Assembly: GCA_001599295.1 (NCBI GenBank)
Contig: BCGN01000001.1
Location: forward strand, 2,232,001-2,296,000
DNA from: Sporopachydermia quercuum
Lineage: Eukaryota > Ascomycota > Sporopachydermiomycetes > Sporopachydermiales > Sporopachydermiaceae
Reading direction: 5' to 3'
DNA length: 64,000 nucleotides
The notes under the pieces are model-generated. The model saw nothing but the letters and a program-made list of their open reading frames with translations. It searched no databases and was not told the origin of the DNA. The stretch's first letter is position 1, and every line of letters starts with the position of its first letter. Shown in pieces: positions 42,776-53,133 of this stretch. The position numbers were made by a program, and so were the translations under genes.

Positions 42776-43087
42776 ATGGTTAACTATATCAGAGGACCTA
42801 AATACGTTCACGTACCTTTCCTTAAGGTGGTTGGTGCCAAGTGGTGAGTCAAGATTTCNATCCCATGAAAATGCTATGATTCGTTTCATTAGAGAAGAAG
42901 GGAAGGACGTTTTACTAACAACATAAACAGGGCTTTCCCTCTTGCTTTGTGGGGAGCTGCTGCTGGTGCAGCTGTTCTTACCTTTGCTGAAGGTATTCCT
43001 AAGGTTCAAAGAGTTATTCTCCAAAAGATTCCTGTGATTGGCAGTCATTGGATCAATGAAATTCCTCCTGAAGATTCACCTCAATAG
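42776..43087 (+). CDS. QCR10: Ubiquinol-cytochrome c reductase subunit 10
   Basis: Two short exons, 42776-42843 and 42931-43087, joining to 74 residues (baker's yeast Qcr10 has 77). Donor GTGAGT at 42844, branch TACTAAC at 42913-42919, acceptor ACAG at 42930. The split codon makes Trp in VGAKW-AFPLALWG. After a short matrix segment there is one membrane helix (ALWGAAAGAAVLTF), then EGIPKVQ, QKIPVIG and the tail PPEDSPQ. This matches the family pattern LWG…FTEGWPK…KKIPLLG…PPEDKP. Role: small single-span subunit of complex III in the inner membrane, close to the Rieske protein. The gene is too short per exon for simple ORF calling. One N lies in the intron. Confidence 0.9.
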
Positions 43088-44101
43088 ACATCAAAAAATA
43101 GAAACAAATCAGGTCGAATCAGCAATCGTTTAACGTTAGTTGAAAGAAATGAGTGGATGTTCAACAGATCATACAACAGTAGTAATTCCGTTTCTGTTCA
43201 GCATAACCACAGCAAAACATNCAGCGAAAATTAAGTTTCATTCACCTCAACAATACACATAGTGATCGAGTCAACAATTCAGTATGCATTTCATGGTTAA
43301 TATCTTTTAAAAATACAAGTATTCTTATAAAAAACCGAATTGACCGGTTAAGGCTGATGCTATCGCATCAGCTATGTATTAAGGTTGAAACTCGACCTAG
43401 CCGGATTAGAAGTTTCATCATTGCCTGGTAGCAAGACTGCAAACATACTATTTCAACTAGATCCCAATTTTATTCTCTCACAGATAATCCTTTCATATAT
43501 TGTTATCTACTTCCTATCGACTTCCAATCGCAACGATCATATTCTATACGCTTGCCAGCAAGTTTCAGGTTGCCCTGATATCAATGTAACTATCAGAACA
43601 TCTTTTTCTACTTCTCTCCACTTTCTATATCCAGTCAACCATTCCCAACTTACCCATGTTTACCCTTCCTGCTCACTTTACTGTAAGTACAATCAATTCA
43701 TCCTTTCGTTAANAACAATATCATTATTAAAACCGCCAGCGTCCCATATCACATATACCGAACAATAATTTTCTCCCGGGTTAAAAACTCCAGAATACCC
43801 CCATCCTCTCGAACTTTCAAACAACCGCCACTACTAACACAAACACATCGCTACAGTAGAAGTCCATTATAGTATCGGGTACTCATAGTAAATTGTTCAT
43901 TGAGCACACAGGCAATCAAATATCCATTCATATTGAACACTTTTTTGTTTTTCTATATTAATTGCTTATATAGAATCTGTTGATAATACCTTATTGAGGT
44001 AATATTTGGAACCGCTGGCCTCTTAGTATTATAAAACAAGCGAGAATTTTGTACGTCTCAGAGGATTGGACTCCACAATTTTAAGGATACTAAACCAAGG
44101 G
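43088..44101. other. Intergenic between QCR10 and AFG3
   Basis: 1 kb tandem gap. It contains a perfect 8-bp hairpin at 43353-43372. The 127-codon frame from 43385 shows Ser/Leu-rich random content and is not taken as a gene. Confidence 0.4.
43353..43372. repeat. Perfect hairpin (8-bp stem, 4-nt loop)
   Basis: GCTGATGC-TATC-GCATCAGC, a stem with five G-C pairs out of eight, 265 bases after the QCR10 stop and about 730 before AFG3. It could form in RNA or serve as a dyad protein site. Function unknown. Confidence 0.6.
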
Positions 44102-46540
44102 ATGTTTGCATCTGGCGTACGAATATTTTCAGCGGCAGGAGGAGCTGGTGGACCTCTTGGTCTTGTCTCAAATGCATCTAAAACAGGCTTTAATTTTGCA
44201 AAGATTTCTATTGGCGCTGAAGGCAGGATATCGTTGAACCGTCTGTACTCTCAGTTACACCCGTTGCAAGGAATGAACCAGCTGAGTCAAAGTCAACGTC
44301 AAAGTCAACGTCAAAGTCAACGTGAAAATCAGTACCAAAATATAACTAACTGTTCAATCAACTTGGTTCCAAGGAAGAATTCACCAAATGCAGTGAACTT
44401 TGATAAATTACTCAGTTATTCGACTGTCCGAATGTTCTCTTCCTGCTCTATCAAATTCAATGGAGAGAACAAGAATGACAAGGCCAGTAAAGATTCGGAG
44501 AAAGAGAAAGATGATTCTAAGAATAACAAGGATATTAAGAAAGATAATGGATTCTTTAATAATAATCAATTCAACAACATGAATCCTATTCAAAATAGCG
44601 GGAAATTTTTTATGTTGACAATGGGAAGTTTTATTACATCAATATTGTTCTATTATTTCATGTTTGGAGATTCAGGCAACGAATTAACATGGCAAGATTT
44701 CAAAGTACAGTATTTAGAAAAAGGATTAGTTCAAAAAGTGATTGTTGTTAATAAAGGACTTGCAGAGGCCATTTTATTACCTCAAGCTCCAGTTCAAGGA
44801 GAACTTGCATTTGCCCCTAGAATTGTTGCATTTACTATTGGATCGGTTGATTCATTTGAAAGACAAATGGATGAAGTCCAACAACAGTTAGGCATCCCTT
44901 CTAACGAAAGAATCCCAGTTGTGTATGTAGAACGTGGCGGCTTGACCAAAGTTTTGATCAATTTACTTCCTACTGTATTACTTCTTGGTGGATTGTATTG
45001 GCTTGCCAAACCTCGCCGTGGTAAAGGATTACCAGGATCGGGCCCAGGTTCTGGTGGGGGAGGATTTGGTGGTATATTTGGTGTAGGCAAATCGAAAGCT
45101 AAGCTTTTCAACCAGGAGACTGATGTGAAAGTCAAGTTCAAAGATGTTGCTGGTTGTGATGAAGCTAAAGAAGAAATCATGGAATTTGTGAAGTTTTTGA
45201 AAGAACCGGAAAAATATGAGAAGTTAGGTGCTAAAATTCCCAGGGGTGCTATTTTATCAGGTCCCCCAGGTACAGGTAAAACTCTTTTAGCAAAAGCTAC
45301 NGCTGGTGAAGCAGGTGTTCCGTTTTTATCTGTTTCAGGCTCTGAATTCATTGAAATGTTCGTTGGTGTTGGTGCCAGCAGAGTCCGCGACTTATTCCAG
45401 ACTGCTAGAAAAATGGCCCCAAGCATTATCTTTGTTGATGAAATCGACGCTATTGGAAAAGAAAGATCGAAAAATTTTGGTAACGATGAAAGAGAAAGTA
45501 CTTTGAATCAATTGCTAGTTGAACTAGATGGATTCGATACATCTGATCATGTTGTTGTTTTAGCCGGTACCAATAGACCAGATATTCTAGATCCTGCTTT
45601 ATTGCGTCCTGGCAGATTTGATCGTCACATTTCTATTGATAGACCTGATGTGGAAGGTCGTAAAGCTATTTTTCAAGTACATTTGTCCAAGATTGTAACA
45701 AATTTAGATAAATTGCAGTTAGCTGGCAGACTTGCAGCTTTAACGCCTGGTTTTTCGGGTGCTGATATAGCCAACTGTACGAACGAAGCTGCTTTAATAG
45801 CTGCTCGTGGCAACGCTGATTCTGTTGAGTTGATTCATTTTGAACAAGCCATTGAACGTGTCATTGCTGGTTTGGAAAAGAAATCTCGTGTTTTGAGTCC
45901 TCCAGAAAAGAAAACAGTGGCCTATCATGAAGCTGGCCATGCTATTTGCGGTTGGTATTTAAAATATGCTGATCCTCTATTGAAAGTATCTATCATTCCA
46001 AGAGGCCAGGGAGCTCTTGGTTATGCTCAATATCTTCCTGATGATCAATATCTAATCAGTCAAGAACAATTTAGAGATAGAATGATCATGGCATTAGGAG
46101 GACGTGTTTCCGAAGAATTGCATTTCCCATCTGTTACATCTGGTGCTTCTGATGATTTCAAGAAAGTTACTCAAATGGCTCAAGCTATGGTTGCTAAACT
46201 TGGTATGTCTCCAATATTAGGACAAGTATGTTATGATGATGATGGTCAGACCTTCTCCAAACCATTTTCTGAAGTAACAGCTAGAAAGATTGATTTAGAA
46301 GTCAAGAGAATTGTCGCTGAGGCACATGATGCTTGTAAGAAACTTTTAACTGAGAAGATTGATGAAGTAGATAAAGTGGCCAAAGAGTTATTGTCTAAGG
46401 AGGTTATNACAAGAGAAGATATGATTCGATTGTTGGGCGCTAGACCATTCCCTGAGCGAAATGATGCGTTTGATAAGTATTTGAATGTTGGAAAAAGTGC
46501 ACCACCACCGCCACCTGAAGAAACAGGAACAAGTCCTTGA
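44102..46540 (+). CDS. AFG3: Mitochondrial m-AAA protease subunit Afg3
   Basis: 812 residues. A long presequence includes an SQRQ repeat (see 44288-44323). It is followed by TM1 ([19 protein letters not shown]), an intermembrane-space domain, TM2 ([16 protein letters not shown]) and a Gly-rich linker. The AAA module has Walker A GPPGTGKT (387-394), Walker [12 protein letters not shown] and arginine-finger region [10 protein letters not shown]. The protease has zinc motif HEAGH (609-613). Details such as [34 protein letters not shown] and the Pro-rich tail fit Afg3 better than Yta12. Role: membrane-protein quality control and MrpL32/Ccp1 maturation in the inner membrane, with Yta12. The frame opens upstream only from a TTG; the ATG at 44102 is used. 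Confidence 0.94.
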   Translation: MFASGVRIFSAAGGAGGPLGLVSNASKTGFNFAKISIGAEGRISLNRLYSQLHPLQGMNQLSQSQRQSQRQSQRENQYQNITNCSINLVPRKNSPNAVNFDKLLSYSTVRMFSSCSIKFNGENKNDKASKDSEKEKDDSKNNKDIKKDNGFFNNNQFNNMNPIQNSGKFFMLTMGSFITSILFYYFMFGDSGNELTWQDFKVQYLEKGLVQKVIVVNKGLAEAILLPQAPVQGELAFAPRIVAFTIGSVDSFERQMDEVQQQLGIPSNERIPVVYVERGGLTKVLINLLPTVLLLGGLYWLAKPRRGKGLPGSGPGSGGGGFGGIFGVGKSKAKLFNQETDVKVKFKDVAGCDEAKEEIMEFVKFLKEPEKYEKLGAKIPRGAILSGPPGTGKTLLAKAXAGEAGVPFLSVSGSEFIEMFVGVGASRVRDLFQTARKMAPSIIFVDEIDAIGKERSKNFGNDERESTLNQLLVELDGFDTSDHVVVLAGTNRPDILDPALLRPGRFDRHISIDRPDVEGRKAIFQVHLSKIVTNLDKLQLAGRLAALTPGFSGADIANCTNEAALIAARGNADSVELIHFEQAIERVIAGLEKKSRVLSPPEKKTVAYHEAGHAICGWYLKYADPLLKVSIIPRGQGALGYAQYLPDDQYLISQEQFRDRMIMALGGRVSEELHFPSVTSGASDDFKKVTQMAQAMVAKLGMSPILGQVCYDDDGQTFSKPFSEVTARKIDLEVKRIVAEAHDACKKLLTEKIDEVDKVAKELLSKEVXTREDMIRLLGARPFPERNDAFDKYLNVGKSAPPPPPEETGTSP
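44288..44323 (+). repeat. 12-bp tandem repeat in AFG3 presequence
   Basis: Three exact copies of CAAAGTCAACGT. They keep the frame and code for a Ser-Gln-Arg-Gln repeat in the mitochondrial targeting region, which tolerates length change. Confidence 0.9.
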
Positions 46541-47415
46541 TCACTGAGTGGCTGTGATTAAGATTGAGATTGGACTTTTGATTGATGCGTACTGTAGATT
46601 AGTATGGGAAGTTCGCTGTCCTTGAAAAAATTGGAGTATTCTTATGGTGCTCGTATACTATTGATGATTTTATCTTTGTCACTGCTGGTAGGATGGACTA
46701 GTTCGTTTTCTATACTATCGGTACTAGATATCATTCATCTGTTGTATCCATAATCTAAATCGAGATTTAAATTACTAATGGGTTTATATATATATTTTTC
46801 TTTTATCATTGTTAACGCTTGTAAATAAATTGATGCGATTTTATAGTGAAAATTGTAAGCTATGACGATCATTAAACCGACGGGAATGCCAGAAGAGGGA
46901 GTAATAAGTTCTCTAAAAGTAAATAATGAATAAGCGAACGAACGAATTGTACTTTGCTTGTTGGAAAGAACATCAATTGATCAGCAACCATTACGTAATA
47001 TTAGGACGGCATGTGAATAAAGAATATGAAAACTAAATGGAAAAGCATTAATTCATCATCTCAATGCCGCTTGTGGGTTATTTTATCCTTCATAAATAAG
47101 GCTTTGAGGCGCCTTGTATTATCCTAAAATACAGTATATTCTAGCATCATCTAACCAATAAACATCATACTTATATACCATACTATTAAAACAAACTAAC
47201 ATTCTCACTAGATATCCAATAACTACATCAATATCATTGCTAGATATCTGTTTCTCGATCATAACCAATTATTGGTACAAGTTGAGCTCACTTTCAAGGG
47301 TATTCTTGACTACCAATCCATATTAAATNATCANGTTAATTCAATTCTTCCAGTCATACTATTNTCTCGTTCCTTTTCTCTCTCTTCTGATTCACCCAAT
47401 CATTATACCAAACAT
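46541..47415. other. Convergent gap (AFG3 / BIM1)
   Basis: 875 bases of 3' flanks. The 114-codon frame from 47272 runs antisense into BIM1 and contains several N bases. Nothing is supported. Confidence 0.4.
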
Positions 47416-48315
47416 TCAAAAAGTCTCCTCATCAATAATTACACCTTGTTGATAACTTTCTCCCATAGCGTCATCTTCGTCTACTGGCAGCTGGAACCCT
47501 TCTTCTGTAGAGTACAAAATATCCTGTACTTGTTTCACAGCATCATCTGTTGTAAGCAGATCAACCAAGGCAATCGATGGATTTTCATTTTGTCGCACTG
47601 CCAACTCGTCGGTTAAACTCTGTAGCAACACTTCAATTTCTCGTAATTTATTGAAATAGAAATTACGTTCGGTTTCTAAATTCTCAGCTAATCCATTCAG
47701 CTCTTCTTTTTCACTTTCTAACTGTCGGATCTTGGCTTGTGCGTTTTGTAAAGCTACAGAATTTGCCGCACCTGCTCCAGCAGAAGAAACTCTCTTGCTA
47801 TGCCCACCATTGACAGAACTATCGTGAGACGAGGCAGAAACAGTTCTACTGCCTGTGGTACCTGTAGCACCGCGCATAACAGGTCTTGAGTGTGAAGCTG
47901 ATGCTGTAGAAGCTGCGGGTCTGCTGCCACTGGCTGCTCTACTAGGAGCTACACCACCTTTTCTTCTTGCTGTTGCATCATAATCAGAGCCGTCTTTATT
48001 ATCTAACCAGTATTTTCTCATCCATTGTAAAAACTCTAGGTTGTCTTGAAACCTGCATTTCACCAGCCTTTCTACTGGAATGGATTTGGAAATTCTATGC
48101 TTTGCAAAAGCAGACTGTAGAATTTTGAAGTTATTGAGAAATTGATACTCAGTTGTAGCATCAAACTTAACTCGTGTCATGGGTACATCTCCATGTACTG
48201 AATCAAAGAGCTGGCAATAAGCAGCCCCTGTGCCACACTCGTCTACTTTTTGGTAGTTCAAATTCAAGGTCTCATTGAGCCATCGAATGAGTTCTTTCCT
48301 TGATTCATTAGCCAT
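47416..48315 (-). CDS. BIM1: EB1-family microtubule plus-end protein
   Basis: 299 residues. The calponin-homology domain (about 1-105) begins SRKELIRWLNETLNLNYQKVDECGTGAAYCQLFDSVHG, with DFKILQ-type block FLNNFKILQSAF and the plus-end motif VERLVKCRFQDNLEFLQWMRKYW. A Ser/Ala/Arg-rich basic linker (about 120-190) follows. The EB-homology coiled coil holds LETERNFYFNKLREIEVLLQ, the FYF-type EBH signature. The C-terminus ends in Glu-Glu-Thr-Phe, close to the EEY/F end bound by CAP-Gly domains. Role: tracks growing microtubule ends and orients the spindle. Confidence 0.96.
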   Translation of the reverse strand: MANESRKELIRWLNETLNLNYQKVDECGTGAAYCQLFDSVHGDVPMTRVKFDATTEYQFLNNFKILQSAFAKHRISKSIPVERLVKCRFQDNLEFLQWMRKYWLDNKDGSDYDATARRKGGVAPSRAASGSRPAASTASASHSRPVMRGATGTTGSRTVSASSHDSSVNGGHSKRVSSAGAGAANSVALQNAQAKIRQLESEKEELNGLAENLETERNFYFNKLREIEVLLQSLTDELAVRQNENPSIALVDLLTTDDAVKQVQDILYSTEEGFQLPVDEDDAMGESYQQGVIIDEETF

Positions 48316-48929
48316 TTTCGATATTCCTTGTTGTCTATGTTGATCAATATCTGAATCGATGATCAGTTACAACCTTCCTGATTTGATGATCTGAATAAGT
48401 ATACTGGTGGATCAGACAATATTAGTAAACTGCAATCAATTTCAATATTTAGACGCATCGGAAATGTTCATATATTCTCATATATCTATATCAATCATCA
48501 CGGTTTTGCTTTACACATCAAACATCATAGCTTAGACTATCAAGCAAATAAATTTCAGTTAAAGGCTTGAAAAGATGATGGTTTTGTTAGTGATGATTTC
48601 TACATAGGAAATGNTTCATGTGGAGTTATATTTGTTTACATTTGCCTTTATATGAAGAATAGGGTAAGTAAGATCGATAGATTCAAAATGAGACATGAAG
48701 TTCGAAATTTCAGAAAATATTATGAGACATGGGACATTAAGCTATCTGTGTGATATGGGTAATGAGACGGGAGGGATTGTCATCTGAATGATATAACAGG
48801 GTATACTAACGATTAAATAAGGATAATATGTATTAATATAAGAATATTTAATCTAATATTCATAAAGTACTGGAACTGTTTTCTCTACAGGCAAGCAGCA
48901 CGAACAAATTTGTAGGAGCTTCCAATCAA
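48316..48929. other. Intergenic between YPK1 and BIM1
   Basis: Tandem minus-strand gap of 614 bases that includes the BIM1 promoter. Nothing else is recognised. Confidence 0.4.
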
Positions 48930-51101
48930 CTAATTTTCTTCTTTCATAGCATCGGCTATCTTCTTATCACTTCCAATATAAGTCCAACCACCAAATTGCT
49001 TCTGAACACTTTCAGAAAGGAAATCATCGACCACAGAATCTGCAGGTGCTTCACTAGTAAATTCGATATCGAAATTACTAGTATCAAGAGCTCCATTCAC
49101 TGGTGGTTTGAAAGGAGGTGTGTATCCTTTCATCATCAGCCTATGCCAGTCAATAGATCTGAAAAACGGGTGTGCTTTGATTTCCTTTGCTCCATTAACA
49201 CCAAGCCTATGCTTAGGATCTCTGTTCAAAAGACCTTCAAGAATAGACTTAGCATCTTTATCCATGGACTCTGGGAACCTTAGCTTCTCTTGTAGAATCT
49301 TCTTATACATCGTTTCGACATTTTCATCGTAGAAAGGTGGAAGTCCGGTAAGCATTTCGTATAATAACACACCTAATGTCCACCAATCAACTACTTTTGT
49401 ATACCCTTGAGATAGTAACAATTCAGGCGCCAAATATTCAGGCGTTCCGCAGAATGTATTGGTTTTCTCTTCGTCTTTCATATTCAACTTGCATAGTCCA
49501 AAGTCACACAGAGCGATATGTCCTGTATAATCTAAAAGAATGTTTTCTGGTTTGAGATCTCTATAAATAACATTGAACCCATGTAAGCATTCTAAAGCAC
49601 ACAGCAGTTCAGCAGTGTAAAATCGGGATCTGTTGAGATCAAACCTGCCTTCTCTTTGTAGATGATGGAATAGTTCACCACCATTGATGAAAGTTAGAAC
49701 TAAATAAAGCTTTTCAGGGGATTGGAAAGAAAACTTCAAGGGAACAATAAAAGGATTGTTGATACGAGCAAGCACTGTTCTCTCAGCTAATGTATGAGTG
49801 ACTTCACTTCGAGAAACTATATGTGCCTTACGTAAGGTCTTCATAGCATAGATCTGTTGAGTGTCTTTCTTCTTGACCTGCATGACTTTACCAAAAGAAC
49901 CTTTTCCAATAACTTTCAGTAAAACAAAATCATCAATAGTGAGGGATTTACCTTTGTTTGGTTGATAATCGATTGTGATATTGATTCTGGAATTGGCTTG
50001 TGGCGATAAGGCAAACCATTCATGGTTATGTAACCTAATGAGACTAGTACTACCTTTGAGTTGCGCTGCTAAAGGTATCTCTGGGGTTGCTTTGATTGAT
50101 CCCAAAAAGATATCTGGAGGTTTCTTCCCTGCTGCAATATATTGGTTGATCTCACTCTGAGGGTAAAGTGACATAGGGATGCAAGCAAACACCTGAATAG
50201 ACAATGCATCTACACGTGAGATATCAAACGAAAAAGCAGTCGAAAAAACAGGTGCCTCAACCGAGCCTCCAACAGCTTCAGCAACAACAACAGTCTTATC
50301 AAATTCAATTACTGCATAAACCAGAGAATGCTTGTGCCCTGAGGAAGGGATAGTAATAACTGCTGGAATACTTGACGGTAGTAAATATGTTGGTTCTGCT
50401 TCAGCGGAAGATCCCCCTGCATTNGTACCAGTTGCTTTGTTAGAATTAGTCACTGATGAACCAGAAATCATTTTAGCAAACGCTGAATTGGAATTTACTA
50501 CCGGTTTGAACGGGAGTTCCAAATCTGATGAATTGTAAATCTTGAGGATCAAAAGCCCAGGTCTAATTGGTTCCACTACTGGACTTACGGTAGTTGACGT
50601 TGTCGATGTTGAAGCTTGAGAATAAACCGATTGAGCATCTGATGATCCTTTTGACTTATCAACTGTCAACAGACTGCTTTCACTCTCATGATTGACTTCA
50701 TTTAGAGTATCCGCCTTCGTGATTGTCTTTCTAGAAGGTGTTTCATCTATAGGACTAACAGGGACACTTACTATAGCACTTGAATGTTTGCCGGCTGCTG
50801 CATTACCTGCAGTGATTGTGCCAGAAGTAGATGGCCCAGTTTCCACGTCAGTTAAAGAAGAAGTGTTAGATTTAGAAGAACTAAGGTCTGAATTATCATG
50901 TTCCTCATTATTAGTATCGGGAGAGTTCTTTTTAGATGATTTGAATGGTGATAAATGTGTGTCTTGGAGCTCTAATAGTCGCTTGTTAGTAAAANAAATT
51001 ATCTGACGGTAACAAAATAGAGGCCATCATTGTTTTGACGATACCACATTCAGATCATTCTTATTATACTTACTTTTCGTAAGCTTCCAAGAGGACATCA
51101 T
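48930..51101 (-). CDS. YPK1: AGC kinase Ypk1/Ypk2 (SGK homologue)
   Basis: Two exons on the minus strand, 51074-51101 (28 nt) and 48930-50971, total 689 residues. The intron (102 nt) has GTAAGT, TACTAAC and TTAG signals. Exon 1 codes MMSSWKLTK, like the MYSWKSK start of baker's yeast Ypk1. A frame read without splicing would begin at a GTG and lose 51 residues. A Ser/Asn-rich N-terminus and a C2-like region (about 145-330) precede the kinase domain from about 358: GKGSFGKV, Lys387, YRDLKPEN, DFG. The PDK1 site Thr515 is in NTFCGTPE, and the TORC2 hydrophobic motif is FGGWTY. Role: TORC2 and sphingolipid signalling, cell-wall integrity. It is divergent from HSL1. Confidence 0.94.
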
Positions 51102-52295
51102 GATTGGAAAAAATTTCTTATTATCTTTGAGCTTATTGCACTACAAGTCAAATAGAGTACCTTGTATTTTGATTGCCACGCAATCCTCCTGATAGCTTCA
51201 GCACTAGGATCTATGTTTATCTGGGGTTTGATAAGTATATCAATAGAGGATAACAAACAGCCACTCCTCTTACTAGAATTCTGGTCTGTATGTTATTGGA
51301 CAGCTGAATAAATGCTATGCAAGTTGCAATCCAAAAGTCAAGATAACAACATTTTCTACAACTATAATTGCTGCCTGGTATTAATTTTATAGCGAGAGCT
51401 AAGATTCTATCAATTTATCTGCAGGCAAGTTAACGTCGTGTACAGTTGAACAGGAGAAAATAACCTATCTATTTCGTTCCATTTTAGAGATACTTTATGG
51501 GAAGCCACAAAATTTGCCGTTCGGAGGCAGGCAACAAAGTAATTTCTGATGACGTGAACGGTTTATCATGGATTTGGCAGGCAGTGCAAGGTGGGAAGGA
51601 AAAGGGTAAGGACTGGAATACAAATAATGAGGTTTTGGCTGTAATTTACGGGATTGATAAAGGAGAAAGAATTTTCTGTAACTTGCAAGGGTGAATTCTT
51701 GATAGTTTATGTAGAGAATATCTACTAGGGTATACCGAAAACCCCGAGTGCAAGTAAGTAACGGAAATATAACACATTGAGAATTGAGGACTCGCTATAA
51801 GTTTTAGGGATAGTGAAGGCAACTACGATAAGATTTTCCAAGAATAACATGAATGATTTAATCTTATACTGTTACTATCATCAGAGAAGTATTACTATGA
51901 TAATCATTAGAATCCAAAATATACCTGTTCTCTGTCCCTATTATCATAAAGTTAAACTTTTTATGTTCTATTGTTCACTCGCATACATCTCGATATACAT
52001 AACCTTATTATACAAGAAACNTTTCCTTAGATTACATAATCGAAAAATAACATCCCATTCACCAATTCATGATTTTCAATCGTCAATTTACTTTTACTGC
52101 CCAGTTCTCCTTCAAGAAAACATCTACAATCCAACTGAACTCAGGCTGGAAATAGTAGTTTCTAAATTTATAACTTCTTGCCTTTCAAGAGTCCCTAAAT
52201 CATAATTTTCCCTTCGAAATCGATCATTATTTTCCCTCTTGCTCACCCAACTTCTCACTCCACATTATAGAGTTTCCCATTTTAGCGCATTCCAA

Positions 52296-52301
52296 ACGCG
52301 T
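52296..52301. promoter_or_regulatory. MCB-type element (ACGCGT) upstream of HSL1
   Basis: A perfect MluI cell-cycle box, 833 bases before the HSL1 ATG. A core ACGCG also lies at 52450-52454. Baker's yeast HSL1 is a G1/S gene under SBF/MBF; conservation of that control is inferred. Confidence 0.45.
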
Positions 52302-52345
52302 CCCATTCTGGTTCCCACTAAGAATTGGCGTTCATAGTTGGCTAC

Positions 52346-52352
52346 TTTCGCG
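52346..52352. promoter_or_regulatory. SCB-type element (CGCGAAA) upstream of HSL1
   Basis: TTTCGCG reads CGCGAAA on the minus strand, the SBF site core, 45 bases from the MCB-type site. Clustering with MCB sites supports a G1/S promoter, but the distance to the ATG is long. Confidence 0.4.
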
Positions 52353-53133
52353 TCTTCGACCCGTCTCAGCAGAATTTGGAATTTTCCCATCACCATTCTC
52401 TAGTTAAGGAAGCAGTACAATCAACCTATATCGATGGGCCACAATTTAAACGCGGTGACCGATAACATAGATTGCATTTAGAAATTATCCTCAAGCACGC
52501 ATTTCATACCATTTCATCCTAATTGGCAAATTTTGTTCTCATCGAGAGATAGCTTGATTCCTTTCAGGGACTGAATATCCATTTTTTGAGAAACACTTGG
52601 TGGAAAGTTCCATTAAGGGCTAAAATCAAATCGCTCTCGACTAAATTGCTGCATAATTCACTTAACCTAATAACTTTAGCTGGCGAAAACTTTCTCTTCC
52701 TTGATCTTTTAAGGAATTTCCTACTGGGAAAAGTTAAGCCTGAAAGGTAGAATGAGAAGTAATGGTAGTGGGAAGCGAACTTTGAGTTATTCCTGGTATA
52801 TCCTTTTCTTTTCTTACTGACTATCGATTTGAGCATCAAGAATCAGAAAGACTGTTTGCATTTTCTTTTATTTTATTCTTGTTTCTTTTCATCAAGCTAT
52901 CAGGTTCATTCAGATGTTCACTCAGTTGTTCATTAAGTATTGTATTATACACTTTTAAGCATCAAAGCATTTGAAATTCATTCAGGAAACAATCATTCCT
53001 TGTCGCTCATTTACACGAATTTCAGCGCTTGTTCAATTGTCAGAATATTCAAACAAAAAGTTGAAACTTATTGAAAGATCACCGTTCACCAAAGAGACAT
53101 TAGTACTTCTAAATAATCAGTTGAATATTCACC

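Larger units (their letters stand above)
51102..53133. other. Divergent intergenic region (YPK1 / HSL1)
   Basis: 2 kb. The HSL1 side has a pyrimidine-rich block (52205-52420) with MCB/SCB-like elements at 52296, 52346 and 52450, and a T-rich stretch near 52859-52893. A 65-codon frame at 51497-51694 is purine-rich and of different base composition. The 130-codon frame at 51813-52205 looks random. Confidence 0.45.

Noticed and set aside
43385-43768. 127-codon frame between QCR10 and AFG3
   Set aside because: Random-looking composition and no family motif; a frame of this length can occur by chance in AT-rich DNA.
44066-44101. Upstream extension of AFG3 by 12 codons
   Set aside because: It starts at TTG; the ATG at 44102 begins a normal presequence.
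51813-52205. 130-codon frame upstream of HSL1
   Set aside because: No domain, contains an N, lies in a long promoter gap.
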